A stretch of DNA of 64,000 nucleotides from Pseudomonas oryzicola (GTDB taxonomy: Bacteria > Pseudomonadota > Gammaproteobacteria > Pseudomonadales > Pseudomonadaceae). Shown here piece after piece: positions 52,305-60,697 of this stretch (position 1 is the first letter of the stretch; every line of letters begins with the position of its first letter). The stretch is taken from the NCBI RefSeq assembly GCF_014269185.2, contig NZ_JABWRZ020000001.1, forward strand, positions 1,513,001 to 1,577,000, read 5' to 3'. The notes below the pieces were generated by a model. The model saw only the letters and a list, made by a program, of their open reading frames with translations, was not told where the DNA came from and ran no database searches. Made by a program: the position numbers and the translations under genes.

Positions 52305-52898
52305 TTACAGGCTGAAATCACCCTCAGCCGCCAGCTCGCTCAACGGCTTGCGCGGGCTTGGCACTTCGCGCGCCTGCAGGGCCTCGTCCAGGCTGGCCTT
52401 GTCGCCCAGCTTGCCGATTGCCACCATGGCGTGCAGCACGTAGCCTTCCGGCACTTTCAGCTCCTGGCGTGCCAGCGCCTGGTCGAAGCCGGCCATGCCA
52501 TGGGTATGCCAGCCGCTGATGCTGGCTTGCAGGGCCAGGTGCCCCCAGGCCGAACCGGTGTCGAAGGTATGCCACAGCGCCGGTTTTTCTTCCGCAGCGC
52601 CGGGGGCGGCGAAGGTGGTCTTGGACATGATCAGCACCAGCGCCGAGGCGCGCTGTGCCCAATTGCGGTTGGCCGGCACCAGCAGGCTCAGGTAGCGCTC
52701 CCAGTTCGGCGTGTCACGGCGGGCATAGAGGAAGCGCCAGGGTTGCGAGTTGTTCGCCGATGGGGCCCAGCGTGCGGCTTCGAGGAAGCTCAGCAGGGTC
52801 TCTTCGCTGATGGGCTCGGCGGTGAAGGCGCGTGGCGACCAGCGGTTGATGAATTGTTCGTTGATGGCGTAATCGGCAACGCGAGGGTTGGCGCTCAT
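52305..52898 (-). CDS. Nitroreductase family protein
   Basis: A 197-residue FMN-dependent oxidoreductase. NRWSPRAFTAEPISEETLLS and ARWAPSANNSQPWRFLY (the conserved SxxNxQPW flavin contact) mark the N-terminal half. DTGSAWGHLALQASISGWHT (helix near the flavin) follows. ATG 52898 has AGGAG in front; the frame extends upstream into the divergent gene and is not used. Substrate unknown. Confidence 0.88.
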   Translation of the reverse strand: MSANPRVADYAINEQFINRWSPRAFTAEPISEETLLSFLEAARWAPSANNSQPWRFLYARRDTPNWERYLSLLVPANRNWAQRASALVLIMSKTTFAAPGAAEEKPALWHTFDTGSAWGHLALQASISGWHTHGMAGFDQALARQELKVPEGYVLHAMVAIGKLGDKASLDEALQAREVPSPRKPLSELAAEGDFSL

Positions 52899-53042
52899 GG
52901 CGGCTCCTGCAAGCGGACGGAAACCGCCCACGCTACTGCCTCCTGTCGCCACTGACAAGCGGTCTGGCTTTGCCGAAGGCCAGGCTCTAGACTGGCGCCG
53001 CCGCGCGCTGCGGCCCCAAGATGAATGCAGGATATCCGTGTC

Positions 53043-53492
53043 ATGATCGCTGAAAACGCACCGTTCTGGCGGCGCAAGACCCTTGAGCAACTCAGCCCGC
53101 AGGAGTGGGAATCGCTGTGTGACGGCTGCGGCCTGTGCTGTCTGCAGAAGCTTGAGGACGAGGACGACAACAGCGTCTATTACACACGCATCGCCTGCAA
53201 GCTGCTGGACCTGAACACCTGCCAGTGCAGCGATTACCCCAACCGCTTCGCCCAGGTACCGGACTGCATCCAGCTAACCCCAGGCAAGGCCGACCAGTTC
53301 AAGTGGCTGCCGAGCACCTGCGGCTACCGCCTGGTCAGCGAGGGCAAGGACTTGCCGGCCTGGCATCACCTGGTCTGTGGTGATCGCCAGCAGGTCCATG
53401 AACAGCGCATTTCCCAGGCGGGGCGTATGCTCAGCGAGCACGATGTGCACGAAGACGATTGGGAAGACCACCTGATTTTCCGCGCCAGCTGA
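53043..53492 (+). CDS. ycgN: YcgN family cysteine cluster protein (UPF0260)
   Basis: A 149-residue protein with the Cys-rich block [17 protein letters not shown] near residue 27, which continues through [26 protein letters not shown] and STCGY. The family is thought to bind an Fe-S cluster or metal, but no biochemical role is established. ATG 53043 is the best start. The next gene follows after 39 bases, so it probably shares the transcript. Confidence 0.88.
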   Translation: MIAENAPFWRRKTLEQLSPQEWESLCDGCGLCCLQKLEDEDDNSVYYTRIACKLLDLNTCQCSDYPNRFAQVPDCIQLTPGKADQFKWLPSTCGYRLVSEGKDLPAWHHLVCGDRQQVHEQRISQAGRMLSEHDVHEDDWEDHLIFRAS

Positions 53493-53531
53493 CCGGCGCA
53501 GCCCGCTGTACGGGATACAAGGAGTTTCTGT

Positions 53532-54737
53532 ATGCGTTGCCAGCTGTTGTTGCTGTTGGGCCTTGTGGCCTGCTCGCCAGCCTGGGCGAAGAAGGTCGAC
53601 CTGGACTACCAGGTGCGCCTGCTGCCGGCCAATGGCCAGGCGGAAGTCCGTCTTACCTTGGCCGACGGCAGTGCCGTGCGCAGCCTGGACTTCGACCTGG
53701 GCAAGGCCGGCGTATACAGCGGTTTCCAGGCAGACGGCAAATGGCAGGCGCAGGGCCGGCGCGGCGTGTGGCAGCCGGCTGCCGGCAAGACCAGCCTCAG
53801 CTACCGGGTGCAGCTGGACCAGAAGCGGGGTGCGGCCTATTCGTCGCGCATCAACCCGCATTGGGCGCTGTTCCTCGGCGACCAGCTGGTGCCGCCAGCG
53901 CACCTCGACCAGCAGGATGGCACCGAACTGGTGGCGCGCCTGGCGTTCGACCTGCCCGAGGGCTGGAGCAGCGTCGAAACCGCCTGGCCACGCATCGGCA
54001 AGGATAAGTTCCGCATCGACAACGTATCGCGCCTGTTCGACCGCCCGACCGGCTGGATGCTCGCTGGCGACCTGGGCAGCCGTCGCGCGCGCCTGGGCGA
54101 TACCGAGGTGACGGTGGCCGCGCCGGTGGGGCAGGGCATGCGGCGCATGGACAACCTGACCTTGCTCACCTTCGTCTGGCCGCAATTGCAGGCGCTGTTC
54201 CCGCGTAACCCGCCCAAACTGCTGCTGGTCGGCGCCCGTGATGGCATGTGGCGCGGGGCGGCTGCGGCACATGGGTCGTTGTACCTGCACAGCGGTCGGC
54301 CGATGGTGAGCGAGAACGGCAGCAGCCCGTTGCTGCGCGAAGTGGTGCAACTGTTTACGCAGCTCCATGGGCGTGACGGCAGCGACTGGCTGGTGGAAAG
54401 CCTGACCGACTACTACGCCAATGAGTTGCTGCGCCGCTCGGGTGGGCTGAGTGATGACCGTTACCAGGCCTGGCAAGCGCGTTTGAGCAAGCAGGGCGCC
54501 AAGGTGGCGCGGCTCAAGGGCGAGCATGCCACCCCGGCGCAGGTGGCGCGTGGCGTGATGCTGTTGCAGGCGCTGGACAAGGAAATCCGCATCCACACCC
54601 AGGCCAGGCGGTCGCTCGACGATGTGGTGCGCGGGCTGATGCGCCTGCCCGGTGTCAGCACCGAAGACTTCGTGCAGATCAGCGAGAACGTGCTGGGGCG
54701 GCAGTCGGAGGTGTTGCAGAGCAAGGCGTTGCGCTAG
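53532..54737 (+). CDS. Degenerate M61 glycyl-aminopeptidase-like exported protein
   Basis: A 401-residue exported protein. The signal sequence is about residues 1-19 and contains LVAC (a possible lipobox, Cys14). The C-terminal part shows the M61 pattern around WLVESLTDYYANELLRRSGG, with Glu289 matching the third zinc ligand. The HExxH site is replaced by R269-E270-V-V-Q273, so zinc hydrolysis is unlikely. The N-terminal half is beta-rich (about 25-200). I infer a pseudo-peptidase acting as a scaffold or binding protein; this family name is from motif reading only. Confidence 0.65.
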   Translation: MRCQLLLLLGLVACSPAWAKKVDLDYQVRLLPANGQAEVRLTLADGSAVRSLDFDLGKAGVYSGFQADGKWQAQGRRGVWQPAAGKTSLSYRVQLDQKRGAAYSSRINPHWALFLGDQLVPPAHLDQQDGTELVARLAFDLPEGWSSVETAWPRIGKDKFRIDNVSRLFDRPTGWMLAGDLGSRRARLGDTEVTVAAPVGQGMRRMDNLTLLTFVWPQLQALFPRNPPKLLLVGARDGMWRGAAAAHGSLYLHSGRPMVSENGSSPLLREVVQLFTQLHGRDGSDWLVESLTDYYANELLRRSGGLSDDRYQAWQARLSKQGAKVARLKGEHATPAQVARGVMLLQALDKEIRIHTQARRSLDDVVRGLMRLPGVSTEDFVQISENVLGRQSEVLQSKALR

Positions 54738-54748
54738 GCCTCTCCATT

Positions 54749-54859
54749 GCCTGTGCCGGCCCTTTTGCGGGCACGCCCGCTCCCACAGGACCGCGCAGGG
54801 CTCAGGGGCAATCCAGTACCTGTGCGAGCGGGCGCGCCCGCGCAAGGGCCAACACAGGC
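54749..54859. repeat. Inverted pair of REP sequences
   Basis: GCCTGTGCCGGCCCTTTTGC at the left and GCGCAAGGGCCAACACAGGC at the right, with internal GGGCACGCCCGCTCCCACAG and a partly matching inverse. The two copies have diverged slightly. Confidence 0.8.
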
Positions 54860-54868
54860 AGTGCAGGA

Positions 54869-55210
54869 TCAACTGCCAGCCAACGGGTCCTTTCCGGTCA
54901 CCGTCACCCCACGCGTCGCCGCCTCGGCACTGGCCTTCAAGGCCTGCAGTTCGGAGGCACTGCGCTCGATGTCCGAGCGCAAGCGGTGATATTCCTGCCG
55001 GTGCCGCTGCCACCAGGCCTTGGTCGCGCAGTGCCCGGTGAAGCCGCGAGCCAGTGCCAGTCCGCCCACGGCAATCTGCAACAAGCCGACCAGGCCGCCG
55101 TGGCGCAGTCCCTTGCTTACCATCAAGGCGCCGCCCGCCAGCGAGCTGGCGCGCTCAAGCCCATGAACGTTGTTGTCCTGCGATGTTGCAGCCGAATGGA
55201 TATCCAGCAT
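54869..55210 (-). CDS. DUF2892-type (YgaP membrane region-like) small membrane protein
   Basis: A 113-residue protein with two hydrophobic segments (about 20-45 and 48-68; NVHGLERASSLAGGALMVSK, GGLVGLLQIAVGGLALARGF). The C-terminal coiled-coil-like tail is RHRQEYHRLRSDIERSASEL. The membrane region resembles DUF2892. ATG 55210 has CGGAGG upstream. It lies 62 bases from the methyltransferase gene on the same strand. Function unknown. Confidence 0.65.
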   Translation of the reverse strand: MLDIHSAATSQDNNVHGLERASSLAGGALMVSKGLRHGGLVGLLQIAVGGLALARGFTGHCATKAWWQRHRQEYHRLRSDIERSASELQALKASAEAATRGVTVTGKDPLAGS

Positions 55211-55272
55211 GGCGAGGCCTCCGTCTGACGTGTAAGCAGCTGACCTGCCAGCCACCGCCATCGTTCAGTCGG

Positions 55273-55743
55273 TTATTTGAACCTGGGTCCCGAACGGGTA
55301 TTCAGCCCCTTGGCCATGCGGTCATACAGCACCACGTTCACCGTCGCTGCCAGGTTCATGCAACCTTCGGTCGGGATGTAGATGGTCTCTTCGCACCAGC
55401 CCCGCACCTCCTCGCTCAACGAGCCATCCTCCGGCCCGAAGATGTAGATGGCCCGGTCCGGGTGGGTGTATTCCGGCAATGGCCGCGCACCGTCAACCAG
55501 CTCGACCGCCACCGGGGTGCAGCCGAGCGGGATGATGCGTTGCAGGTCGTCGATGCCGATCAGCGGGATGTCATAGTGCACGCGCTTGGTATCGGTGACG
55601 AAGTCCCGGGCGCGCTCGTAGCGTTTGCCGGTATAGAACACCGAGTTGACACCGTAGCAACCCGCGGCGCGCATGACCGAGCCGACGTTTTCCGCCGACT
55701 TGGGGTTGAACAGGCCGATGCAGCTGTATCGTTTGTTTGCCAC
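55273..55743 (-). CDS. TrmH-family (SPOUT) RNA methyltransferase
   Basis: A 156-residue SPOUT-fold RNA 2'-O-methyltransferase. NPKSAENVGSVMRAAGCYG (motif 1), IFGPEDGSLSEEVRGWC (motif 2) and NLAATVNVVLYDRMAKG (motif 3) build the SAM knot. The short length matches the TrmL/YibK class, but the target could be another tRNA or rRNA position. Confidence 0.85.
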   Translation of the reverse strand: MANKRYSCIGLFNPKSAENVGSVMRAAGCYGVNSVFYTGKRYERARDFVTDTKRVHYDIPLIGIDDLQRIIPLGCTPVAVELVDGARPLPEYTHPDRAIYIFGPEDGSLSEEVRGWCEETIYIPTEGCMNLAATVNVVLYDRMAKGLNTRSGPRFK

Positions 55744-55812
55744 GTACCGGGGCCCTTCGCAAAAAGCGCGATTATACGGGCTGCCCGGTAGCAGCGGGGG
55801 GCGAATCGATGG

Positions 55813-56184
55813 TCAGTCCTTCTTCAGCATGCCTGCCAGCCCGGCGAACGGGTTGTGGGTGGCCTTGGCGATGCTCGGGGTGCTGGTGGAGCCTTCGCTG
55901 AAGTACTGCTGGTCGGTGTAGCGCGAATGCTCGTTGTCGTGGCAATAGAGGCACAGCAGCTCCCAGTTGGAGCCGTCCTGCGGGTTGTTGTCGTGATTGT
56001 GGTCGCGATGGTGCACGGTCAGTTCGCTCAGGCGCTTGCCGGAGAACTCACGGGCGCAGCGGCCGCACACGTGCGGGTACATTTTCAGGGCCTTGTCGCG
56101 GTAGCCCATTTCCTTGTCGCGTTTGGCATCGGCCAGGATGCGGTCCAGGCGCGCGGTAGCGGCGGCGGAAGAGGTGGAGCTCAT
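55813..56184 (-). CDS. yajD: HNH nuclease-fold protein, YajD-like
   Basis: A 123-residue small protein with the HNH motif HHRDHNHDNN followed by LLCLYCHDNEH. A zinc-type Cys pair (CGRCAREF) precedes it. Many YajD-type proteins are conserved chromosomal genes and need not be restriction enzymes. ATG 56184 has AAGGAA upstream. Function unknown. Confidence 0.8.
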   Translation of the reverse strand: MSSTSSAAATARLDRILADAKRDKEMGYRDKALKMYPHVCGRCAREFSGKRLSELTVHHRDHNHDNNPQDGSNWELLCLYCHDNEHSRYTDQQYFSEGSTSTPSIAKATHNPFAGLAGMLKKD

Positions 56185-56316
56185 GGTGTTTCCTTCGTTC
56201 TGGTCAGGCAAATGACAGTTATGCCCCTGAGTCTAGCGCGCTTGCACGGCTGGCGGACAGGCGAAAACCGGAATATCGGCTTAGCCTGTAGGAAGGTTCC
56301 CGACAGGAGGCTGCTG

Positions 56317-56595
56317 ATGTTTCGCGCGATCCTCGCCGTGCTGTTGCTGGCTGGCCTGCCCATGGCCGAAGCTGCCAGCACACCGCCCCGGTTGACCACG
56401 CCAGTGCCCGGTGCACCGGGTACACCAACGCCCACGCCATACCCGCAGATCACCCCGAGTACACCACCCAAGGCCTATGACAGCCAGCCGGGGGCGCCAC
56501 TGTTACCGCCGATGCCGGTGCCCGGGCCACCGAAGGACCAGCCATTGCCGGGGTTGCGCCAGGACCCGCCGAAGCAGCCGGTGCAGGATGATTGA
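56317..56595 (+). CDS. Proline-rich exported protein of unknown function
   Basis: A 92-residue precursor with a signal peptide (MFRAILAVLLLAGLPMAEA). The mature sequence is about one-third Pro and low-complexity (TPVPGAPGTPTPTPYPQITP, PLLPPMPVPGPPKDQPLPG). It probably adopts an extended polyproline conformation in the periplasm. CAGGAGG precedes the ATG. The stop lies about 50 bases before the ptrB end, with a hairpin between. No function can be assigned. Confidence 0.65.
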   Translation: MFRAILAVLLLAGLPMAEAASTPPRLTTPVPGAPGTPTPTPYPQITPSTPPKAYDSQPGAPLLPPMPVPGPPKDQPLPGLRQDPPKQPVQDD

Positions 56596-56619
56596 CTGAG
56601 AGGGCCTTGTGTCGCGAAA

Positions 56620-56636
56620 GGGGCGCAAAGCGCCCC
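56620..56636. terminator. Bidirectional hairpin between the Pro-rich gene and ptrB
   Basis: GGGGCGC and GCGCCCC arms around AAA, with short A and T tracts on either side (CGAAAG, CTTTC). It separates two convergent genes. Confidence 0.7.
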
Positions 56637-56644
56637 CAGCTTTC

Positions 56645-58687
56645 TCAAACGATACCTAGCTCGCCGAACACGAACGCGTACTCAAGGGCCACATCCTTGA
56701 GCCCCTGATACCGCCCGCTCATCCCACCATGCCCAGCCCCCATCTCGGTCTTGAGCAGCAGCAGGTTGTCGTCGGTCTTGCGCGTGCGTAGCCGCGCCAC
56801 CCACTTGGCCGCTTCCCAGTACTGCACGCGGCTGTCGTTGTAACCGGCCACCACCAGAATCGCCGGGTAAGCCTGCGCCTTCACGTTTTCATACGGTGCG
56901 TAGGCCTTGATCCGCTCGTACACCTCTGGCTCCTGCGGATTGCCCCACTCGTCGTACTCGGTCACTGTCAACGGCAGCTCAGGGTCGAGCATGGTGTTGA
57001 GCACGTCGACGAACGGCACTTCGGCAACCGCGCAACGGAACAGCTCGGGGCGCTGGTTGAGCACCGCGCCCATCAGCAGGCCACCGGCACTGCCGCCACT
57101 GATGGCCAGGCGATCGGCGGCGGTCACGCCCACGGCGATCAAGTGTTCGGCACAGGCGATGAAGTCGCCGAAGGTGTTGTGCTTGTGCTCCTGCTTGCCA
57201 GCGCGGTACCAGGCTTCGCCCAGCTCGCCACCGCCGCGCACGTGGGCAATGGCAAAGGCCACGCCACGCTCCAGCAGGCTCAGGCGCGCATGCGAGAACC
57301 ACGGGTCGAGGCTTTCGCCATAGGCGCCGTAGCCGTACAGGTACAGCGGCACGGTCTGGCCCAGGTCCTGTCGGCGGCGTACCAGGCTGATCGGCACCTG
57401 GGTGCCGTCCGCCGCCGTGGCCCACAGGCGCTCGCTGACATAATCATCGGCGTCGAACGGCCCCAGCACCGGAGTTTGCTTGAGCACCGCCTGGGCGCCG
57501 CTGGCCAGCTCCAGCTGGCGCACCTGGGCCGGGCGGTTGAGGGCTTCGTAGCGCAGGCGCAGGCGCGGGCTGGCGAACTCCAGGCTGTCCTGCACGTACA
57601 GGCTGTAGGCCGCATCGGGCAGCTCGACCCGGTAGGCCGGCAGGCCTTGGGGGCGTACCTCGATGATCGGCAGGCCGCCTTCGCGCAGGCTCAGGGTCAG
57701 TGCAGTGGCATTCAGGCTGAGGCCTTCGAGCATGATCGCCTCACGGTGGGGTACCAGCACCTGCCATTGCGCGCGGCTTGGCACCGGTGTCACCGGCGCG
57801 TGGTACAGGGCAAAGTTGATGTCGTCCTGGTTGGTGCGGATGAACCAGCGCCACTGGCCGTCGAGCTGGCCGTGGTCGGGGAAGTACTCGTGGCCTTCGA
57901 CCCGTGGCGCCAGGCAGGTGAAGGGCGCCAGCGGCGTTTCGGCATCCAGCACCCAGGCTTCGCTGGTGGTCTTGCTGTTGAGCAGCAGCACCAGCTGGCG
58001 CTCGGAGCTGGTGCGGTAGCAATGCAGGAAGAAGCGCCCGTCGGGCTCCTCGAACACGGTCTGCGCACCAGCGCTGCCCAAGGTGTGGCGGCGCAGGCGC
58101 CAGGGCCGGTGGGTGTCGTCCAGTTCGGCAAAGAACAGCGTCTGGCTGTCGTTGGCCCAGGTCAGGCTGCCGTCGCAGTCGTCGAAGGGCAGGGTGGTGA
58201 CGTTGCCACTGGCCAGGTCCTTGACGTACAGGGTGAAGATTTCGTCGCCGCTGGTGTCGAGGCTGTAGGCCAGCAGGCGGTGGTCGGGGCTGACGTTGAA
58301 TGCGCCCAGCGACAGGAAGCCGCCATTGGCCAGAACGTTGGGGTCGAGCAGCAGTTGCTCCTGGCTTTCGTCGACGGTGTTGGAGTCGTCGGCCGGGCGC
58401 GGGCAGCGGTAGTGGCGCGGGTACTCGTCGCCGGCGGTGGTGCGGGTGTAGTAGAGGTAGGGGCCCCAGGGCGTCGGCAGCGACAGGTCGGTTTCCAGGA
58501 TACGGCCCTTGATCTCTTCGAACAGCTGCTCGCGCAGCGCGGCCTGGTCGGCCAGGCAGGCTTCCTGGTAGGCGTTTTCGGCTTGCAGGTAGGCGAGCAC
58601 CTCGGGGGCGTCGCGCTGTTGCAGCCAGGCGTACGGGTCGGCGTCGTTGCCGGTATGGGCGATGGGCGGCTGGGGCTTGCTGGGCAT
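56645..58687 (-). CDS. ptrB: Oligopeptidase B (prolyl oligopeptidase family S9)
   Basis: A 680-residue serine peptidase with a beta-propeller domain (about 60-400) and an alpha/beta hydrolase domain (about 410-680). The catalytic Ser is in ISGGSAGGLLMGAVLN, the Asp in VVAGYNDSRVQYWEAAKW, and the His in EMGAGHGGMSGRYQGL. Oligopeptidase B cleaves after Lys/Arg in peptides under about 30 residues. It is a single-gene unit. Confidence 0.93.
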   Translation of the reverse strand: MPSKPQPPIAHTGNDADPYAWLQQRDAPEVLAYLQAENAYQEACLADQAALREQLFEEIKGRILETDLSLPTPWGPYLYYTRTTAGDEYPRHYRCPRPADDSNTVDESQEQLLLDPNVLANGGFLSLGAFNVSPDHRLLAYSLDTSGDEIFTLYVKDLASGNVTTLPFDDCDGSLTWANDSQTLFFAELDDTHRPWRLRRHTLGSAGAQTVFEEPDGRFFLHCYRTSSERQLVLLLNSKTTSEAWVLDAETPLAPFTCLAPRVEGHEYFPDHGQLDGQWRWFIRTNQDDINFALYHAPVTPVPSRAQWQVLVPHREAIMLEGLSLNATALTLSLREGGLPIIEVRPQGLPAYRVELPDAAYSLYVQDSLEFASPRLRLRYEALNRPAQVRQLELASGAQAVLKQTPVLGPFDADDYVSERLWATAADGTQVPISLVRRRQDLGQTVPLYLYGYGAYGESLDPWFSHARLSLLERGVAFAIAHVRGGGELGEAWYRAGKQEHKHNTFGDFIACAEHLIAVGVTAADRLAISGGSAGGLLMGAVLNQRPELFRCAVAEVPFVDVLNTMLDPELPLTVTEYDEWGNPQEPEVYERIKAYAPYENVKAQAYPAILVVAGYNDSRVQYWEAAKWVARLRTRKTDDNLLLLKTEMGAGHGGMSGRYQGLKDVALEYAFVFGELGIV

Positions 58688-58806
58688 TGGGGATCTCTTG
58701 GCTGGGGGCTACCTGTCCCGGCGACAGGGGCGGAACAGGGAGACGCTGTCTGCGCCCGGAAAAGTGTTTATCATAGGCATCTCTTTGCCTGGCTTGCACG
58801 AACACC

Positions 58807-59304
58807 ATGACCGAGAACGACTACACCCTGGCCTGGGGCCTATACGCGGTTGCCGCCTTGGGTTGCCTGCTGGTGGGCTTCAAACTCACCGGCTGGATGT
58901 GGCGCTGGCTGCGCGAACCGCTGCGGGTGGTGCTGGCCGTGCTGCTGCTGACCCCGACCATCGTCGACCCGGCCAAGGACAGCTTCGCCCCGGCCATTGC
59001 CATCACTGCGCTGGACATCGCCTTCAAGGTCGGCAACAACGCCTGGCGCGCGGTGTCGGACTTTGCCATGTACGGCATGTTCGCCTTCAGCCTGTACTTC
59101 CTCTTCGTGGCACTGCGCTGGCCGCTGGAAAAACGCGCCCGCGAGCGCCGCGCCCAGGCCGAGACCGCGGCCCAGCGCCAGGCCGCCGAAGATGACGCAA
59201 TCGCTGCCCAGGCGCCTTTGGCTGCCGAGCGCCGGGAACGTTACCGTGACGACCCACACCCTGCCGCCCTGCGTGGCGGTGGCCGGGTCGAGCCCCGTCT
59301 GTAA
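58807..59304 (+). CDS. Conserved inner membrane protein of unknown function
   Basis: A 165-residue protein with about three hydrophobic segments (about 8-28, 38-52 and 88-106). It has an amphipathic charged C-terminus rich in Glu/Arg/Ala (EKRARERRAQAETAAQRQAA). It opens a rightward run with the glutamine amidotransferase and DUF2937 genes (gaps of 14 and 9 bases), so it is probably their operon partner. Confidence 0.72.
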   Translation: MTENDYTLAWGLYAVAALGCLLVGFKLTGWMWRWLREPLRVVLAVLLLTPTIVDPAKDSFAPAIAITALDIAFKVGNNAWRAVSDFAMYGMFAFSLYFLFVALRWPLEKRARERRAQAETAAQRQAAEDDAIAAQAPLAAERRERYRDDPHPAALRGGGRVEPRL

Positions 59305-59318
59305 GCGGAGACACGCCT

Positions 59319-60092
59319 ATGTGCGAACTGCTGGGCATGAGTGCGAACGTTCCCACCGATATCGTTTTCAGCTTCACCGGCCTGATGCAGCGCGGTGGCC
59401 GCACCGGCCCGCACCGCGACGGCTGGGGCATCGGCTTCTATGAGGGCCGTGGCCTGCGCCTGTTCCAGGACCCGGCCGCCAGTAGCGAGTCGGAAGTGGC
59501 CAACCTGGTGCAGCGTTACCCGATCAAGAGCGAAGTGGTCATCGGCCACATCCGCCAGGCTAACGTTGGCAAGGTGTGCCTGGCCAATACCCATCCTTTC
59601 GTGCGGGAAATGTGGGGCCGCAACTGGTGCTTCGCGCACAATGGTCAGCTGGGCGAATTCAAGGGCCAGGCCAGTTTCTACCGGCCCGTGGGCGACACCG
59701 ACAGCGAAGCGGCCTTCTGCGACCTGCTCAACCGCATTCGCAGCAGCTTCCCCGAACCGGTTCCGGTGGAACAGCTGCTGCCGGTGCTGGTCGAAGCCTG
59801 TGCCGGCTACCGGTCTCTGGGCGTGTTCAACTGCATGCTCAGCGACGGCGACTGGCTGTTCTGCTTCTGCTCGACCAAGCTGGTGCACATCACGCGGCGT
59901 GCACCCTTTGGTGCGGCGCGCTTGAAGGATGTCGACCTGATCGTCGATTTTCACACCGAAACCACCCCCAACGACGTGGTCACGGTCATCGCTACCGAGG
60001 CCCTGACCGAAAACGAGACCTGGCAGCGCTACGCGCCGGGACAATGGGCCCTGTGGCGGCACGGCGAATGCGTGGCGCACGGCCAGAGCTAA
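59319..60092 (+). CDS. Class II glutamine amidotransferase (YafJ-like)
   Basis: A 257-residue Ntn-type glutaminase. The N-terminus MCELLGMSANVPTDIVFSF exposes the catalytic Cys1 after Met removal. GRTGPHRDGWGIGFYEGRGL and VIGHIRQANVGKVCLANTHP, then FAHNGQLGEFKG, complete the substrate-binding region. The domain is stand-alone with no synthase partner. The partner enzyme is unknown. Confidence 0.9.
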   Translation: MCELLGMSANVPTDIVFSFTGLMQRGGRTGPHRDGWGIGFYEGRGLRLFQDPAASSESEVANLVQRYPIKSEVVIGHIRQANVGKVCLANTHPFVREMWGRNWCFAHNGQLGEFKGQASFYRPVGDTDSEAAFCDLLNRIRSSFPEPVPVEQLLPVLVEACAGYRSLGVFNCMLSDGDWLFCFCSTKLVHITRRAPFGAARLKDVDLIVDFHTETTPNDVVTVIATEALTENETWQRYAPGQWALWRHGECVAHGQS

Positions 60093-60101
60093 GGACGCTG
60101 C

Positions 60102-60623
60102 ATGTTCAGAAGTTACCTGCGGTTGCTGCTGTTCACCTTCGGCCTGCTGGCCGGCATCCAGGTTCCGGGGCTGGTCAAGGATTACAGCCAGCGGGTCGAG
60201 GCGCACCTGTTCGAATCGCGCGAGGCACTGGATGGTTTCCGGCAGACGGCCGAGCGCTTCTTCAATGGTGACTTGCAGGCGCTGTTGCGGCACTACCGCA
60301 ACAGTGACGACCCGGTGTTCCTCAGTGACGCCAACAGCATCGAAAGCCTGATGATCCGCAACGAACTGCTGGAAAACGAATGGCAGGCGCTGCAAGGGTC
60401 ATGGGCTCAACGTACCTGGCACGTGCTGGTGCAGGCCGACCCGCAACTGCGGGAAGAAACCTTGAACAGCTACAGCTACCAGATACTGCTGGTGCCCGAG
60501 GCGGTTGGCTGGGGCATTGGCGCAGGGTTTGTGCTGGCTTTCGTTGTGGAGAGCCTGCTGCTCGGGATTGGCTGGGTGATCCTGGGTGGGCGGCGCAGGG
60601 CGGTGAAAGAGAGCTGGCGCTGA
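60102..60623 (+). CDS. DUF2937 family membrane protein
   Basis: A 173-residue protein with an N-terminal hydrophobic segment (about 5-25; YLRLLLFTFGLLAGIQVPG) and a C-terminal one (about 138-160). A helical extracytoplasmic part lies between. It resembles the DUF2937 family found beside the glutaminase-type genes. Function unknown. Confidence 0.8.
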   Translation: MFRSYLRLLLFTFGLLAGIQVPGLVKDYSQRVEAHLFESREALDGFRQTAERFFNGDLQALLRHYRNSDDPVFLSDANSIESLMIRNELLENEWQALQGSWAQRTWHVLVQADPQLREETLNSYSYQILLVPEAVGWGIGAGFVLAFVVESLLLGIGWVILGGRRRAVKESWR

Positions 60624-60697
60624 TTCACCTGAACTCATACGTGGGTTGACACGATACCTGTAGGAGCGTGTCAGCCGGCCGCGAGAAAGCCAAACGC

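Noticed and set aside
55813..56184. HNH motif protein as part of an anti-phage or restriction system
   Set aside because: YajD-type HNH proteins are common housekeeping-type genes, and no methylase, helicase or other defence gene lies nearby.
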